Positions 27,556 through 37,382 of a DNA stretch of 64,000 bases are shown one piece after another. The DNA is from Chitinophaga sp. sic0106 (GTDB lineage: Bacteria; Bacteroidota; Bacteroidia; Chitinophagales; Chitinophagaceae), in the NCBI RefSeq assembly GCF_019219075.1, contig NZ_JAHUWJ010000012.1, positions 62,001-126,000 of the forward strand, in the 5' to 3' direction. A program made the translations under genes and the position numbers. The notes beneath the pieces are model-generated. The model did no database searches. It was given only the letters and a program-made list of their open reading frames with translations, and was not told where the DNA came from. The number at the start of each line of letters is the position of its first letter. Position 1 is the first letter of the stretch.

Positions 27556-29205
27556 TTAGAATTTATACGGAACAGGAGGCTTACGTAAACTAGGTGCTGC
27601 TGATAACTCCTGTGCAGGTATAGGCAACTGGAAATTACTGGCCGTAACGGGATAGAAGTCCGGCGTATCGGAGGTAATCGTCCAGCTGGTAGCGTTTTTC
27701 TCCGTATTTGGCACAATGCGGTAGGTACCTTTATCCTGGCTACCTAAAAGTGACAATGCTTTGGAAGGGTTGTAGTAATACAATCTAATCAGGTCATACC
27801 AGGCTTGTCCTTCCATGGCCAGTTCCAGCCTTCTTTCTATATAAATATCATCCCAGGTGAGCGAGGTTTTAAGCCCAACGCCGGCACGTCTGCGTAAGGC
27901 ATTTACATAGGAAAGCGCCGCTGCATCAGTAGTTGTTGCCGAGTTACCCAGTTTCGCTTCTGCATAAACCAGGTATACATCAGCCAGTCGTAGCATATAG
28001 GTATTGATTTCGGTGTGCTGCTGGGTCACTTTACCACCGTTATCTTCCGGCCTTCCTACTATATATTTCTTTACCCAGGCACGGGTGTTATAACGCTCTG
28101 TACCCACATAGTTCCAGGGTACATCCAGTTCCTGGATCAGCTTTTTACCGGGATTATTCGGATCATCCACCGATTGATGAATATAGGAATAGTGATCACC
28201 CGGGAACATGAAAGTGGCCTTTCTCCTTTTATCATTGGGAGAATACAATTTCAACTGATCATAAGAGGCTCCTATGTCTCCCCCCCAACCATCACTAAAT
28301 CCTGTGATAGCCGGACTGAAGGCCAGGAACGCCTGCACGCTGTTTTGTGTGCCCCAGTCGCCATCATATTTCCACTGCAAGGCAAACAGGCTCTCTGAAT
28401 TATTATTGCTGGCTGTCAAAAACAGGTCTTCGTAATTCTCCATTAAAGAAGCGCCACTGTTTTTAATCACATCATCGGCAAGTATAGCTGCGCTGTCCAG
28501 GTCCAGCTGCACACGGGTGCCGGATTGATTCAGCCCTGCGCGTGTGAGATAAGCTTTGGCCAGCATACCTTTGGCCGCCCATTTGGTAATGCGCCCTTTC
28601 TGATAAGGGGTGGAAGGCAGATTCTCTTCTGCATAACGCAGGTCTCTGATGATAAACTCCCATACCGATTCCACCGTATTGCGAACCACACTGGTGTCTG
28701 TCATGATAGCCAGGTTATCTTCTATCACCGGTACCGGGCCCCAGTTCATCACAAGATGAATGTATGCGGAAGCACGCATAAAACGTCCTTCTGCAATCCC
28801 ATACCGCTTGATATTGTCCGGTACAGCCGGGCCGGCAAACTTTGTAATGTTATTGATGGCCATATTGGATTGTGCCACTACATTATAGAAGGCATTCCAG
28901 GCACTGTATACCTCCGGTGTCACATCCGTTGTTTGCATACGAATATTGGCTACCTGGTAGGAACCCGACATCAATATTCCACCTCTGCCATCACCAAGAC
29001 CGTGAGAGGCTTTATCATTATAGGCGAACCATACCTGGTTGTATAAACCTCCGGTACCGGCCATAACCTGCTCAGCAGTCTGGTAAAAGTTAGCATCTAC
29101 GATCTGGTCTTGTGGTGGGCGATTTAAGAAGTCTTTGCTGCACCCGGTCAGCATGCCTGCTGCCAATGTCATCAAAAACAAAAACTGAAAATATCTGTGC
29201 GTCAT
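27556..29205 (-). CDS. SusD/RagB family outer-membrane lipoprotein
   Basis: 549 residues from the ATG at 29205, chosen for the lipoprotein signal MTHRYFQFLF...LTGC; an in-frame ATG at 29292 overlaps the SusC gene. After the Cys comes SKDFLNRPPQDQI, the standard SusD opening. The body is helical with TPR-like repeats, and the end has RRLELAMEGQAWYDLIR and a closing PIPAQEL motif, both conserved in the family. SusD forms the lid of the SusC pore and binds glycan. It lies 19 bases after SusC. Confidence 0.97.
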   Translation of the reverse strand: MTHRYFQFLFLMTLAAGMLTGCSKDFLNRPPQDQIVDANFYQTAEQVMAGTGGLYNQVWFAYNDKASHGLGDGRGGILMSGSYQVANIRMQTTDVTPEVYSAWNAFYNVVAQSNMAINNITKFAGPAVPDNIKRYGIAEGRFMRASAYIHLVMNWGPVPVIEDNLAIMTDTSVVRNTVESVWEFIIRDLRYAEENLPSTPYQKGRITKWAAKGMLAKAYLTRAGLNQSGTRVQLDLDSAAILADDVIKNSGASLMENYEDLFLTASNNNSESLFALQWKYDGDWGTQNSVQAFLAFSPAITGFSDGWGGDIGASYDQLKLYSPNDKRRKATFMFPGDHYSYIHQSVDDPNNPGKKLIQELDVPWNYVGTERYNTRAWVKKYIVGRPEDNGGKVTQQHTEINTYMLRLADVYLVYAEAKLGNSATTTDAAALSYVNALRRRAGVGLKTSLTWDDIYIERRLELAMEGQAWYDLIRLYYYNPSKALSLLGSQDKGTYRIVPNTEKNATSWTITSDTPDFYPVTASNFQLPIPAQELSAAPSLRKPPVPYKF

Positions 29206-29224
29206 AAAATGTCGTTTTTCTCTG

Positions 29225-32200
29225 TTAAAAATCAACAGCAATGCTGGCGGAATACATACGTGTAAGCGGGTAACGGCCGGCGTCCACACCAATGTATTGG
29301 GCAGAAACCTGGGCTTCTTTACCTACATAGGCACCCACTTCCGGATCAAAGCCGGTGTATTTGGTAAACGTCGCAAGGTTTTGTACGCCAATGGATACAC
29401 GTAGTGCTTTTACGATCCGTTGCATATTCAGCAAAGAGGAGGGGAAGCTATATCCCAGCTGCACATTTTTGATGCGGATATAAGAACCGTCTTCTACATA
29501 GTCATTCGTGAAACGGTTACTATTGCCGTTTACATCGTTGGCTACCAGTCGCGGTATTTTAGTTCCCGAATTAGTGATCACGGATTTATCTCCGTCATTA
29601 GTAACTCTTGCATAGTCAAATGCTTCCTGGAAAAGGTTTCTACCCAGCACGATATTATTTGGCTGTGTATTTTCAAAACGGAGGTAGTTGAAAATCTGGT
29701 TACCCTGGGAACCGGTTACCATAATATTCAGGTCAAATCCTTTATAGGAGAAAGTATTGCTAAATCCAAAAGTCAGTTTAGGCCATGGATTACCGATAAA
29801 AGTCTGGTCCCTGGAATCGATGAGACCATCGTTATTGAGATCTTTATATTTCACATCTCCTACCCATACACCGCCATCGCGGGCAGTAGGCAGGCGGGTA
29901 CCATCGGCCTGGGTGGGCACTGCGCTTTTGTTGATTTCATCCACGGAGGTAAACAGCCCTTCGGAGATGTAACCGTAAAATAGCCATGGGGCTTGCCCTA
30001 CCGCTGACCGTTCTGCAAAATTATTCAGGCTCCAGAGGGTTTTGGTAACGAAAGCATTGTCGGAATAAAAGCGGTTAATTTCGGAACGGAACGAAGAAAT
30101 GTTGAAATTTGTTTTCCATACAAATCCAGCTTTGTTCTGGATATTAACCGTATTCAGGGTAATATTGAAACCCTTGTTTTTCATACTACCGATGTTGGAC
30201 GCCGGCGGGCGGATCGATCCTTCTCCTACCGTTCCCTGGTAGCCTGGCAACGGGAGATCCAGCAGCAACTTATCTGTATTCCGGAGATAAAAATCTGCTT
30301 CCAGCTGAACCCTGTTTTTAAACATGTTCAGATTGAAACCGATGTTCTTGGTTTCGGTAGGCTCCCAAGCCAGATCAGCATTCCCATACTGCGAGGTCAG
30401 GAAAGATGATCCAAATGGAGTTGTTACCGGTCCCAGGTTGGCAAATTGCCTGTTTCCAGGGCCACTGTTACCTGTCATACCCCACTCACCACGGATTTTA
30501 AGTTCATCCACAAATGTGACTGACCGCATGAATGGTTCCTGTGAAATACGCCAGGCTGCTGAGGCAGATGGGAAATACCCCCAGCGGCTATTAGCCCCGA
30601 AGTTGGAAGAACCATCAGCCCTGCCTACAAACTGCACAATATATTTATCGTTGAAAGTATAGTTGATACGGGTCAGGTAAGATTCCATGGAACCCCAACC
30701 TTTGTAAGCGCCGGTAGTTTGGCCGGTAGCATTTCCAAGATTAATGGATTGCACGGAGTTGCTGGCAAATCCGGTACGGTTGGCACTTAAACCCTGGTAG
30801 TTGTTTGCCTGGGCTTCATGACTTCCCATCACCCCTACCGCATGCTTACCAAAATTCCTGTTGTACTGCACCAATTGGTTCAGCATCCAGAAGAAATTTT
30901 TAGCGGTGGTTACGTTCATGGTAGCGGACGTGTTCTGCTGGTAACCGAGTTGATAGGTTGGTGTAAACTTGGACCCATCTGCGTACTCAAAATTACCATT
31001 GAAGTTGGCACGGATCAATAATCCCGGGATAGGAGTTACATCTATGGACATACCACCTAATCCGCCGGTACGCTTGTAGGTGTTATCAATCAGTGTGGAT
31101 ATAGCCACCGGATTTAGCGGGGCGTATTGTGCATTGGAGCCAAATTCATTGGTAGTAGCTCCTCCCCAGGTACCGTCCGGATTTTTAACCGGCACGTTGG
31201 GCGCCAGGTTCAGGGCGGTACGGATCACATCTTCGGAGGTACTGGACAAGCGCTCATTGGTTTGGTAGAAGTTGACACTGGTGCTCAGCTTCAGCCATTT
31301 AAACGCCTGGTTATCCATGTTGGCGCGGAAAGAATACCGTTCGAAATCAGAACCGGTAGCTACCCCTTGCTGCGTAAGGTATTCGCCGGAAATATAGTAA
31401 TTGGTAACACTGTTGCTATTACTTACATTAAACTGATGTTTACTCAGCGGAGATGGCCGGAACAGCTCATGCTGCCAGTTGGTACCAGCTCCCAGTACTG
31501 ACGGGTTCTGGAATTCAGGCGTCGGTGTTCTGTTCAGGTCAGCGGCAATAGCGTTGCTCATGGTGGCAAACTGCTGCAGGTTCATGGTGGGCACCTCATT
31601 AGGACGTTCCTGATTGGTATAAAGGTAGCTATACCCTACTTTCAGGCCTTTGCTGCCTCTTTTGGTAGTCACCAGGATTACCCCGTTCGTACCCCTGGAA
31701 CCATAGATAGCGGTAGCAGATGGCCCTTGCAATACCTCCATCGATTCGATATCACTCGGGTTGATACCTGCCAGCGGATTCACGGAGCTGCTGTTACCAT
31801 ATGAGATCTGGCTCGGCTGTATCTGCACCCCATCGATCACATACAAGGGCTCAGTGGTGAAACTAATCGTGCTTACACCTCTGATATTTACAGAGATACC
31901 ACCGCCGGGCTGCCCGGTGTTTTGCGTTACATAAACACCGGCCGCACGGCCCTGAATCGCCTGATCCATGGTCGTGTTGATCGTTTTATTGATATCGGCC
32001 GAGGAGATGGAGACCTGCGCACTACTCTGGTCCGTTTTCTTCATGGTGCCGTAACCTACCACCATTACATCTTTCAGCCTGGTGGCATTTTCCTGTAAGC
32101 GCAAGGCTACTACTCTGCTGGCCGGTACTTTCACCTCGCGGGTATTATAACCCATGGAAGAAATCACCAGTACCTGCCCAACGGCAGCGTCTATACTAAA

Positions 32201-32416
32201 TTGTCCGTCACCATCTGTTGCGGTGCCGGAGCGCGTACCTTTAATGGACACGGAAGCGCCGGGAAGCGGGTCCCCGGAGTCTGAGGTGATTCTACCTGTT
32301 ACCCTGGGTGATGCGCCGGTGGGTTGCTGACCATATACAGGGCTCAGAAATGCCATGCAGGAGGCCACTAACCATACCAGGAGGAATGATTTTCCAGTAA
32401 TACTGGCTCTTTTCAT
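29225..32416 (-). CDS. SusC/RagA TonB-linked outer-membrane transporter
   Basis: 1063 residues. Signal peptide (to about residue 30), then a carboxypeptidase regulatory-like domain (VTGRITSDSGDPLPGASVSIKG), the conserved DVMVVGYGTMKK segment, a plug domain with NIRGVSTISF and YVIDGVQI, and a 22-strand barrel ending in the aromatic-last SIAVDF. It imports glycan fragments across the outer membrane using TonB energy. No N-terminal STN/anti-sigma-interaction domain is present, which agrees with control by the HTCS regulator encoded upstream. First gene of the operon SusC, SusD, binding protein, hydrolase. Confidence 0.98.
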   Translation of the reverse strand: MKRASITGKSFLLVWLVASCMAFLSPVYGQQPTGASPRVTGRITSDSGDPLPGASVSIKGTRSGTATDGDGQFSIDAAVGQVLVISSMGYNTREVKVPASRVVALRLQENATRLKDVMVVGYGTMKKTDQSSAQVSISSADINKTINTTMDQAIQGRAAGVYVTQNTGQPGGGISVNIRGVSTISFTTEPLYVIDGVQIQPSQISYGNSSSVNPLAGINPSDIESMEVLQGPSATAIYGSRGTNGVILVTTKRGSKGLKVGYSYLYTNQERPNEVPTMNLQQFATMSNAIAADLNRTPTPEFQNPSVLGAGTNWQHELFRPSPLSKHQFNVSNSNSVTNYYISGEYLTQQGVATGSDFERYSFRANMDNQAFKWLKLSTSVNFYQTNERLSSTSEDVIRTALNLAPNVPVKNPDGTWGGATTNEFGSNAQYAPLNPVAISTLIDNTYKRTGGLGGMSIDVTPIPGLLIRANFNGNFEYADGSKFTPTYQLGYQQNTSATMNVTTAKNFFWMLNQLVQYNRNFGKHAVGVMGSHEAQANNYQGLSANRTGFASNSVQSINLGNATGQTTGAYKGWGSMESYLTRINYTFNDKYIVQFVGRADGSSNFGANSRWGYFPSASAAWRISQEPFMRSVTFVDELKIRGEWGMTGNSGPGNRQFANLGPVTTPFGSSFLTSQYGNADLAWEPTETKNIGFNLNMFKNRVQLEADFYLRNTDKLLLDLPLPGYQGTVGEGSIRPPASNIGSMKNKGFNITLNTVNIQNKAGFVWKTNFNISSFRSEINRFYSDNAFVTKTLWSLNNFAERSAVGQAPWLFYGYISEGLFTSVDEINKSAVPTQADGTRLPTARDGGVWVGDVKYKDLNNDGLIDSRDQTFIGNPWPKLTFGFSNTFSYKGFDLNIMVTGSQGNQIFNYLRFENTQPNNIVLGRNLFQEAFDYARVTNDGDKSVITNSGTKIPRLVANDVNGNSNRFTNDYVEDGSYIRIKNVQLGYSFPSSLLNMQRIVKALRVSIGVQNLATFTKYTGFDPEVGAYVGKEAQVSAQYIGVDAGRYPLTRMYSASIAVDF

Positions 32417-32487
32417 ACGTGGAGAGATTAAGTTTTAAAAATTCGCGATCTGTCGATTTTGGTTCATTAGTAGATTTACTTTCATAA

Positions 32488-32512
32488 CGATGAGCATAAA
32501 GGTATCTCATCG
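32488..32512 (-). promoter_or_regulatory. Candidate susC promoter -7 element inside an inverted repeat
   Basis: On the minus strand TACCTTTA (32497-32504) matches seven of eight positions of TAnnTTTG. It is flanked by a 7-base inverted repeat, CGATGAG at 32488-32494 and CTCATCG at 32506-32512. No -33 TTTG is present, as is common for activator-dependent promoters. It is 81-88 bases before the susC start. Confidence 0.4.
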
Positions 32513-32557
32513 CAGTGGTTTCATAGGTACTGCATTGTTAATATTAACTGTCAGAAT

Positions 32558-32609
32558 TGTTACAAAAGTAGGGGTTCAAATGTAACAGCGGGGGTATCTT
32601 TTTGTTACA
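32558..32609 (-). promoter_or_regulatory. Three TGTWACA motifs, candidate HTCS operator
   Basis: TGTWACA occurs three times in the gap between the regulator and susC: at 32603-32609, 32581-32587 and 32558-32564, with spacing 22 and 23 bases (about two helix turns). The first two are also followed by similar downstream bases (GA-ACCCC). A perfect 12-base palindrome GTTAATATTAAC is next to them at 32537-32548. Spaced direct repeats upstream of the -7 element are what an AraC-type dimer would bind. Confidence 0.45.
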
Positions 32610-32612
32610 CGT

Positions 32613-35600
32613 TTATTTCCTGTTGGCCGCCTGGTAAGCACTTGGCAGCATATGGTATACCATTTTAAAATATTTGGAAAAGTATTTCGGGTTGTTGAAA
32701 CCTACCTCATATGCCACCTCGGCCACGTTCATTTCCGACCTGCTGAGCAGCTGCGCCGCACGTTGTAAACGCACGGATCTGATGAACTCAATCGGCGGCT
32801 GACCACTGATCGCAAAAATCCGCCGGTATACGGATACCCGGTTCATACAAAGTTCTTTGCTCAGCTCCTCCACCGAAAAATCGGGGTTCGATAAATTCCG
32901 CTCCACAATTTCCAATGCCTTCTGCATAAACTTTTCGTCTGCACTTGGGATGGCCTGGTCTTTACCAGCCGCAGGTAATGTCACTTTTGGTGTCACCGTT
33001 CTGGCGGCCAGCACGTTTCGCACGCGCGACAACATAATTTCCACGTTAAATGGCTTTACCAGATAATCAGCCGCACCGTGATCCAGTGCCTTGAGCTGCT
33101 CTTCTTCTGCGGCCATGGCCGTCAACAGAATTACCGGGGTACGCTTAGTACGGTTGTCGCCCCGGATTTTGGCGCAGAGTGTAATCCCATCCATCAGCGG
33201 CATATTTACATCACTTACTACCAGGTCGGGGTGCTCCGCCAGCACTTTCTGCCAGCCTTCCACGCCATTGCAGGCTTCCAACACCTGGTACTCCTCTTTC
33301 ATATTTTCTTTGAGATAAAAGCGGAAGTCATCATTATCTTCTACCAGCAGCACGGTGGCTTTGCCTTTGGTATTTACAACAGGTTTGTACTCAGGTTGCG
33401 ACACTACCGGGGCCGGCTCAGTTTTCAACCCGGGTTGCATGGCTGCACTCACTTTCAGAGGTAAGGTGATGGTAAATACGGTGCCTTTGTTTACTTCACT
33501 GTTAACGGTGATCTGGCCCTGGCACAGCTTCACAAATTCCCGGGTAATGGCTAATCCGATACCGCTACCCTGACTGTTTATTCCACCTGGCACATCGTGT
33601 TTAAAGAACTGCTCAAACACGTTCTCCTGGCGATCTGCCGGAATACCGATGCCGGTATCTTCCACCTTTAGTTCCAATACTGCATCCTCCTCCACAGTAG
33701 TCACCTGTACGCCTACACGAATAGCACCACCCACCGGTGTAAACTTAAACGCATTGGACAACAGGTTAAATAATATCCGTTCTATCTTATCATGATCAAA
33801 GGAGGTAAACAGCTGTTCCGTATTCGTCTGGAAATCCAGCTGCATCTGCTTGCGCTCTGCCAGGTCGGAAAAGCTGTACACTGCTTCGCGGATAAAATCT
33901 ATCAGATCGCCCGGTGTTGTATCCAGCTTCAGTTCATGCATTTCCATCCTTCGGAAGTCCATCAGCTGGTTTACCAGGTTGAGCAACCGGCGGGCGTTGC
34001 GCCGCATCAGGTATAGCTTCTGGCGGTAGGCAGGCTCTTTTTCATGACGGATTACTTCGTCCAGTGGTGCCAGGATCAGGGATACCGGCGTACGGAATTC
34101 ATGACTGAGATTGGTAAAGAGTTTTATTTTCAGCATGTCCAGTTCATGCAGGCGCTGCACCTCTTTTCGTTCCTGTGCCAGCGCAAAGCGGCGATGCACC
34201 CTTTGTAAAGTGAAATGGCGTAACAAAAATAAGCCACCCGCTAACAGCAACGCATATACGCCATAGGCCCAGCCGGTAGCCCAGAACGGCGGCCGGATGG
34301 TAATTTTAAGGCTGATGCCTTTCCAGGAGGAGTCGCCGTCGTCATTGAGGGCTTTAAGCCGCAGCGTATAGGTGCCGGGATTGATATTCGTATAGGTGAT
34401 ACGTTTAGAACGTGCGTCAGCGGTTTGCCACTCCCTGTTGAAGCCTTCCAGCATGTACACGTAGGTGTACTTATTCTTGTCCGTATTCAAAAAATCCAGC
34501 GCGGCAAAGTCCAGGGAAAAATCGTTTTCATCATAGCGCAGGGTAATTGCTTTTGTTTCCGGCAAGCCGGCAGGCAGGATGACATGATTATGTATTTTTT
34601 CATCTACTCCTACGGTGCGGTTAAATAGTTGGAGACTGGTAAACACCAGCGGTGGTTCGGTCCGTGCCTGGATAATGCTGGCCGGATCGAAGAGATTGAA
34701 GCCGTTGGCCCCGCCAAATACCAGCTCGCCGGAGCGGAGCTTCAGCGCTGCGTTTACGTTAAAAGCATCTCCCTGCAGGCCGTCCTTATAGTTAAAGTTG
34801 CGGCAGCTGATGCCGATGATTCCTTTGCCCGCTTCCTGCCGCGGAGTGATTTTCGACAACCCGTTACTGGTACTTGCCCAGAGGTGCCCTCCATTATCTT
34901 CCAGAATAGCAATGATATTATTATCCGGCAGCCCATCTTCCATTCTGAAGGTCCGGAAACGCTGATCTGCTGCATTAAACACACAGAGTCCATCCCGGGA
35001 ACCCGCCCAGATGAAACCCCTTGAGTCGCATAATACCGTACTTACGTTGTCGTTGCTGAGTCCATGTGTATCATGCAGGTAATGAATAAACAGACCTTTG
35101 GCCTTGTCCATCATATCGATCCCGTATGCCGTGCCTATCCAGAGGTTGCCGGCTTTATCCTCTGTGAGGTCGGAAATAAAATTCGAGTGCACGGAGTTAT
35201 GCATGCTCACGTTATTGTGATAGAATGCCGGTATTTGCGGGGCAAACCGGTCCATCCCTCCGCCGAGTGTGCCTATCCAGAAATCGTTCTGGCTGTCACG
35301 GAAGAGCTTCCAGACCGTTTTATCAGCCAGGCTCAGGGTGTTGTCAGGGTCCGGGGTGTAATGGGTAATACGTCCATCTACCAAGTGATCCAGGCCACCG
35401 TAGTAGTAGCCGATCCACAAACTATTGTCCTTATCTACCAGTAAGCTGAGGATAACGTCCGTGCTGATGCTCGTAGGGTCGTTGGCGTTATGTTTCCACT
35501 CGCGGTAAGTATTTTTCTGGCGGTCATAAAACATAAGTCCCCCGCCGTTGCTACCAATCCACAGGTTACCGTTCTTATCTTCCGCAAAGCAGTTCACATC

Positions 35601-36671
35601 GTTGTAGCTCATGGGTGCGCGCTCTTCGGGGCGGCGGTTGTGGAGGGCAAACTTATGCATGCTTTCCGCATAGTAGCTGACGCCACTTTTGTAGGTGCCA
35701 CACCAGATGATACCCAGGTCATCCTTGTACATGGAATAGATGGCGTTGTCTGCCAGACTTTTGCTGTTATCATCGCGGTGCAGGAGGTGGCGTACCTTAA
35801 ACGTTTTTTTATGGAGCAGGTTGATGCCGCCATGGTCTGTTCCGATCCAGATCTGGCCTTTATCATCCTGCACGATGCTATTAACTATATCATTATTCAG
35901 TTCGCTGTTGCGGCTGCTGAGTCGCTGTGTTTGCCAGGTATTGCCATTTACGTAGGTAACACCATAGTCGGAGCCTTCCATAAACACCCATAGATCGTCG
36001 TCGCTGTCGATAAACAGGTGCATGCTGAGTGGTTTTTTTTGGGGTTGGGGAGAGATAAGATTTTTTCGTTCGCTGAGTTGCAGCGTATTGACTGCAATCT
36101 TATCGAGCTCTCCATTTTTATGCAGCGCCAGCATGTAACCACTTTGTGTGGCCCCCATATCTGTCACGGGATTTTCGGGATCCTGCTTTACTGCTATCTG
36201 TTGTACAGGGTGATCTTGTTTTTTGCAGAACAAACGTCCGTCCTGGTAGGCAAACCAGTAGGTGTTACCGCTGCGCTGCATGCAGGTGATACCGTATTCC
36301 GGCAGGCCCATGGCGGCGAGCCAGCGGGCAGCCTTTTCAAACTGTTCGGTTATGGGGCTGTACACCGCGTCACCGTTGCGGGTACGGATGTACATGCGGT
36401 CGCCCGGAGCGGGATAAATGGCCAGGATGAAGTTGTCGCTGATGGACAGCGAATCATTCGGTTTATGGCGGTAGATGCGGTAGGCAGTACCATCAAAGCG
36501 GTTTAGGCCGCTCATGGTGCCAAACCACATAAACCCTTTGCTATCTTTATAAATGCAGTTTATCTGGTTATTGGAGAGGCCATCATTGACATTGAGCGAT
36601 ACAAAGTCCTGTGCCGGCGCGTGCAGGCATAACAGCAATAACAGTGGAATCAACAGTTGTTTCGTAAACAT
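32613..36671 (-). CDS. Hybrid two-component system regulator (HTCS) of the utilisation locus
   Basis: 1352 residues in one chain. Order: signal peptide; two-component-regulator propeller repeats (SNNQINCIYKDSKGFMWFGT and many WIGT repeats, residues about 20-690); Y_Y_Y domain; membrane helix near 795-815; HisKA with His857 in LSHEFRTP; HATPase with LLSNAFKFTP and GSGIGLAI; receiver with phospho-acceptor Asp1154 in VVSDVNMP; AraC-type DNA-binding domain (last 105 residues, VAYEVGFNNPKYFSKYFK). It senses a glycan fragment in the periplasm and activates the adjacent susC operon. It is on the same strand as susC but has a 196-base gap that holds the candidate operator. Confidence 0.98.
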   Translation of the reverse strand: MFTKQLLIPLLLLLCLHAPAQDFVSLNVNDGLSNNQINCIYKDSKGFMWFGTMSGLNRFDGTAYRIYRHKPNDSLSISDNFILAIYPAPGDRMYIRTRNGDAVYSPITEQFEKAARWLAAMGLPEYGITCMQRSGNTYWFAYQDGRLFCKKQDHPVQQIAVKQDPENPVTDMGATQSGYMLALHKNGELDKIAVNTLQLSERKNLISPQPQKKPLSMHLFIDSDDDLWVFMEGSDYGVTYVNGNTWQTQRLSSRNSELNNDIVNSIVQDDKGQIWIGTDHGGINLLHKKTFKVRHLLHRDDNSKSLADNAIYSMYKDDLGIIWCGTYKSGVSYYAESMHKFALHNRRPEERAPMSYNDVNCFAEDKNGNLWIGSNGGGLMFYDRQKNTYREWKHNANDPTSISTDVILSLLVDKDNSLWIGYYYGGLDHLVDGRITHYTPDPDNTLSLADKTVWKLFRDSQNDFWIGTLGGGMDRFAPQIPAFYHNNVSMHNSVHSNFISDLTEDKAGNLWIGTAYGIDMMDKAKGLFIHYLHDTHGLSNDNVSTVLCDSRGFIWAGSRDGLCVFNAADQRFRTFRMEDGLPDNNIIAILEDNGGHLWASTSNGLSKITPRQEAGKGIIGISCRNFNYKDGLQGDAFNVNAALKLRSGELVFGGANGFNLFDPASIIQARTEPPLVFTSLQLFNRTVGVDEKIHNHVILPAGLPETKAITLRYDENDFSLDFAALDFLNTDKNKYTYVYMLEGFNREWQTADARSKRITYTNINPGTYTLRLKALNDDGDSSWKGISLKITIRPPFWATGWAYGVYALLLAGGLFLLRHFTLQRVHRRFALAQERKEVQRLHELDMLKIKLFTNLSHEFRTPVSLILAPLDEVIRHEKEPAYRQKLYLMRRNARRLLNLVNQLMDFRRMEMHELKLDTTPGDLIDFIREAVYSFSDLAERKQMQLDFQTNTEQLFTSFDHDKIERILFNLLSNAFKFTPVGGAIRVGVQVTTVEEDAVLELKVEDTGIGIPADRQENVFEQFFKHDVPGGINSQGSGIGLAITREFVKLCQGQITVNSEVNKGTVFTITLPLKVSAAMQPGLKTEPAPVVSQPEYKPVVNTKGKATVLLVEDNDDFRFYLKENMKEEYQVLEACNGVEGWQKVLAEHPDLVVSDVNMPLMDGITLCAKIRGDNRTKRTPVILLTAMAAEEEQLKALDHGAADYLVKPFNVEIMLSRVRNVLAARTVTPKVTLPAAGKDQAIPSADEKFMQKALEIVERNLSNPDFSVEELSKELCMNRVSVYRRIFAISGQPPIEFIRSVRLQRAAQLLSRSEMNVAEVAYEVGFNNPKYFSKYFKMVYHMLPSAYQAANRK

Positions 36672-36979
36672 GGAAATCAGGGTGGCTATAGGTCAGCATC
36701 AATCACACAGGAACCGGGCAAACGCAGGGAATAACTGAAAAATTATTTTTATATTATTTTGGTTGACAAGTACTTAAACATATTAACATTTCTTTTTTTG
36801 GTTGACTTTTCAGTTATTCTTACGCCTCTGCTACTAATTTCAGCAAATTATACAGTATTTGCAAAGGCGGACAGAAAAAACATTTTGGGGAGCACGGTAA
36901 GGGAGCTCAGTGGCTTTGGCGCAAAACATTATTTTCCCTAGCTTTGCAGACGCTCCTTTTCACAGGGAGTTTATGAGCT
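36672..36979. other. Divergent intergenic region between the HTCS gene and panD
   Basis: About 308 bases, AT-rich. It carries the panD promoter (36915-36946). No convincing TAnnTTTG was found for the HTCS gene on the minus strand. A 60-codon TTG-initiated frame at 36759-36941 runs through the panD promoter and is not supported. Confidence 0.6.
36915..36946 (+). promoter_or_regulatory. panD promoter
   Basis: TTTG at 36915-36918, a 20-base spacer, then TAGCTTTG at 36939-36946: an exact fit to both Bacteroidota sigma-70 elements. Transcription would begin near 36953, leaving a leader of about 27 bases before the panD ATG at 36980. Confidence 0.8.
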
Positions 36980-37324
36980 ATGCAAATTGAAATTTTAAAG
37001 TGTAAGATTCACCGCGCAGTTGTAACAGAAGCGAACCTGCAGTATGTTGGCAGTATTACCATCGATGAAGATCTGATGGATGCGTCGGGCCTGATTGAAT
37101 ACGAAAAAGTGCAGGTACTCAACGTCAACAATGGCGAAAGATTAGAAACCTACGTAATAAAAGGCAAACGTGGTTCAGGTGTGATTTGTATGAATGGACC
37201 TGCAGCACGACTGGTGGCGCCGGGCGACATAGTGATCATCATCTCCTATGCTACCATGGATTTCGAAGAGGCGAAGAAATACCAGCCTATTGCCATCTTC
37301 CCTAAAGAAGGAAACAAATTATAA
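36980..37324 (+). CDS. panD: Aspartate 1-decarboxylase
   Basis: 114 residues, normal for the proenzyme. It self-cleaves between Gly and Ser in YVGSITIDEDLMD to form the pyruvoyl cofactor and turns aspartate into beta-alanine for pantothenate synthesis. Other motifs: MQIEILKCKIHRA at the start, NNGERLETYVI and GVICMNGPAARL. It has its own promoter with a well-formed -33/-7 pair. The partner enzymes PanC and PanB are at 23535 and 43222. Confidence 0.98.
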   Translation: MQIEILKCKIHRAVVTEANLQYVGSITIDEDLMDASGLIEYEKVQVLNVNNGERLETYVIKGKRGSGVICMNGPAARLVAPGDIVIIISYATMDFEEAKKYQPIAIFPKEGNKL

Positions 37325-37382
37325 TACCCTTGCCGGTTTGTGACCATTTGTAAATATTGTAACACCCTAAACAGCTTTAGTT

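Noticed and set aside
36759..36941. 60-codon hydrophobic frame between the HTCS gene and panD
   Set aside because: TTG start, AT-rich, and it runs through a good panD promoter.
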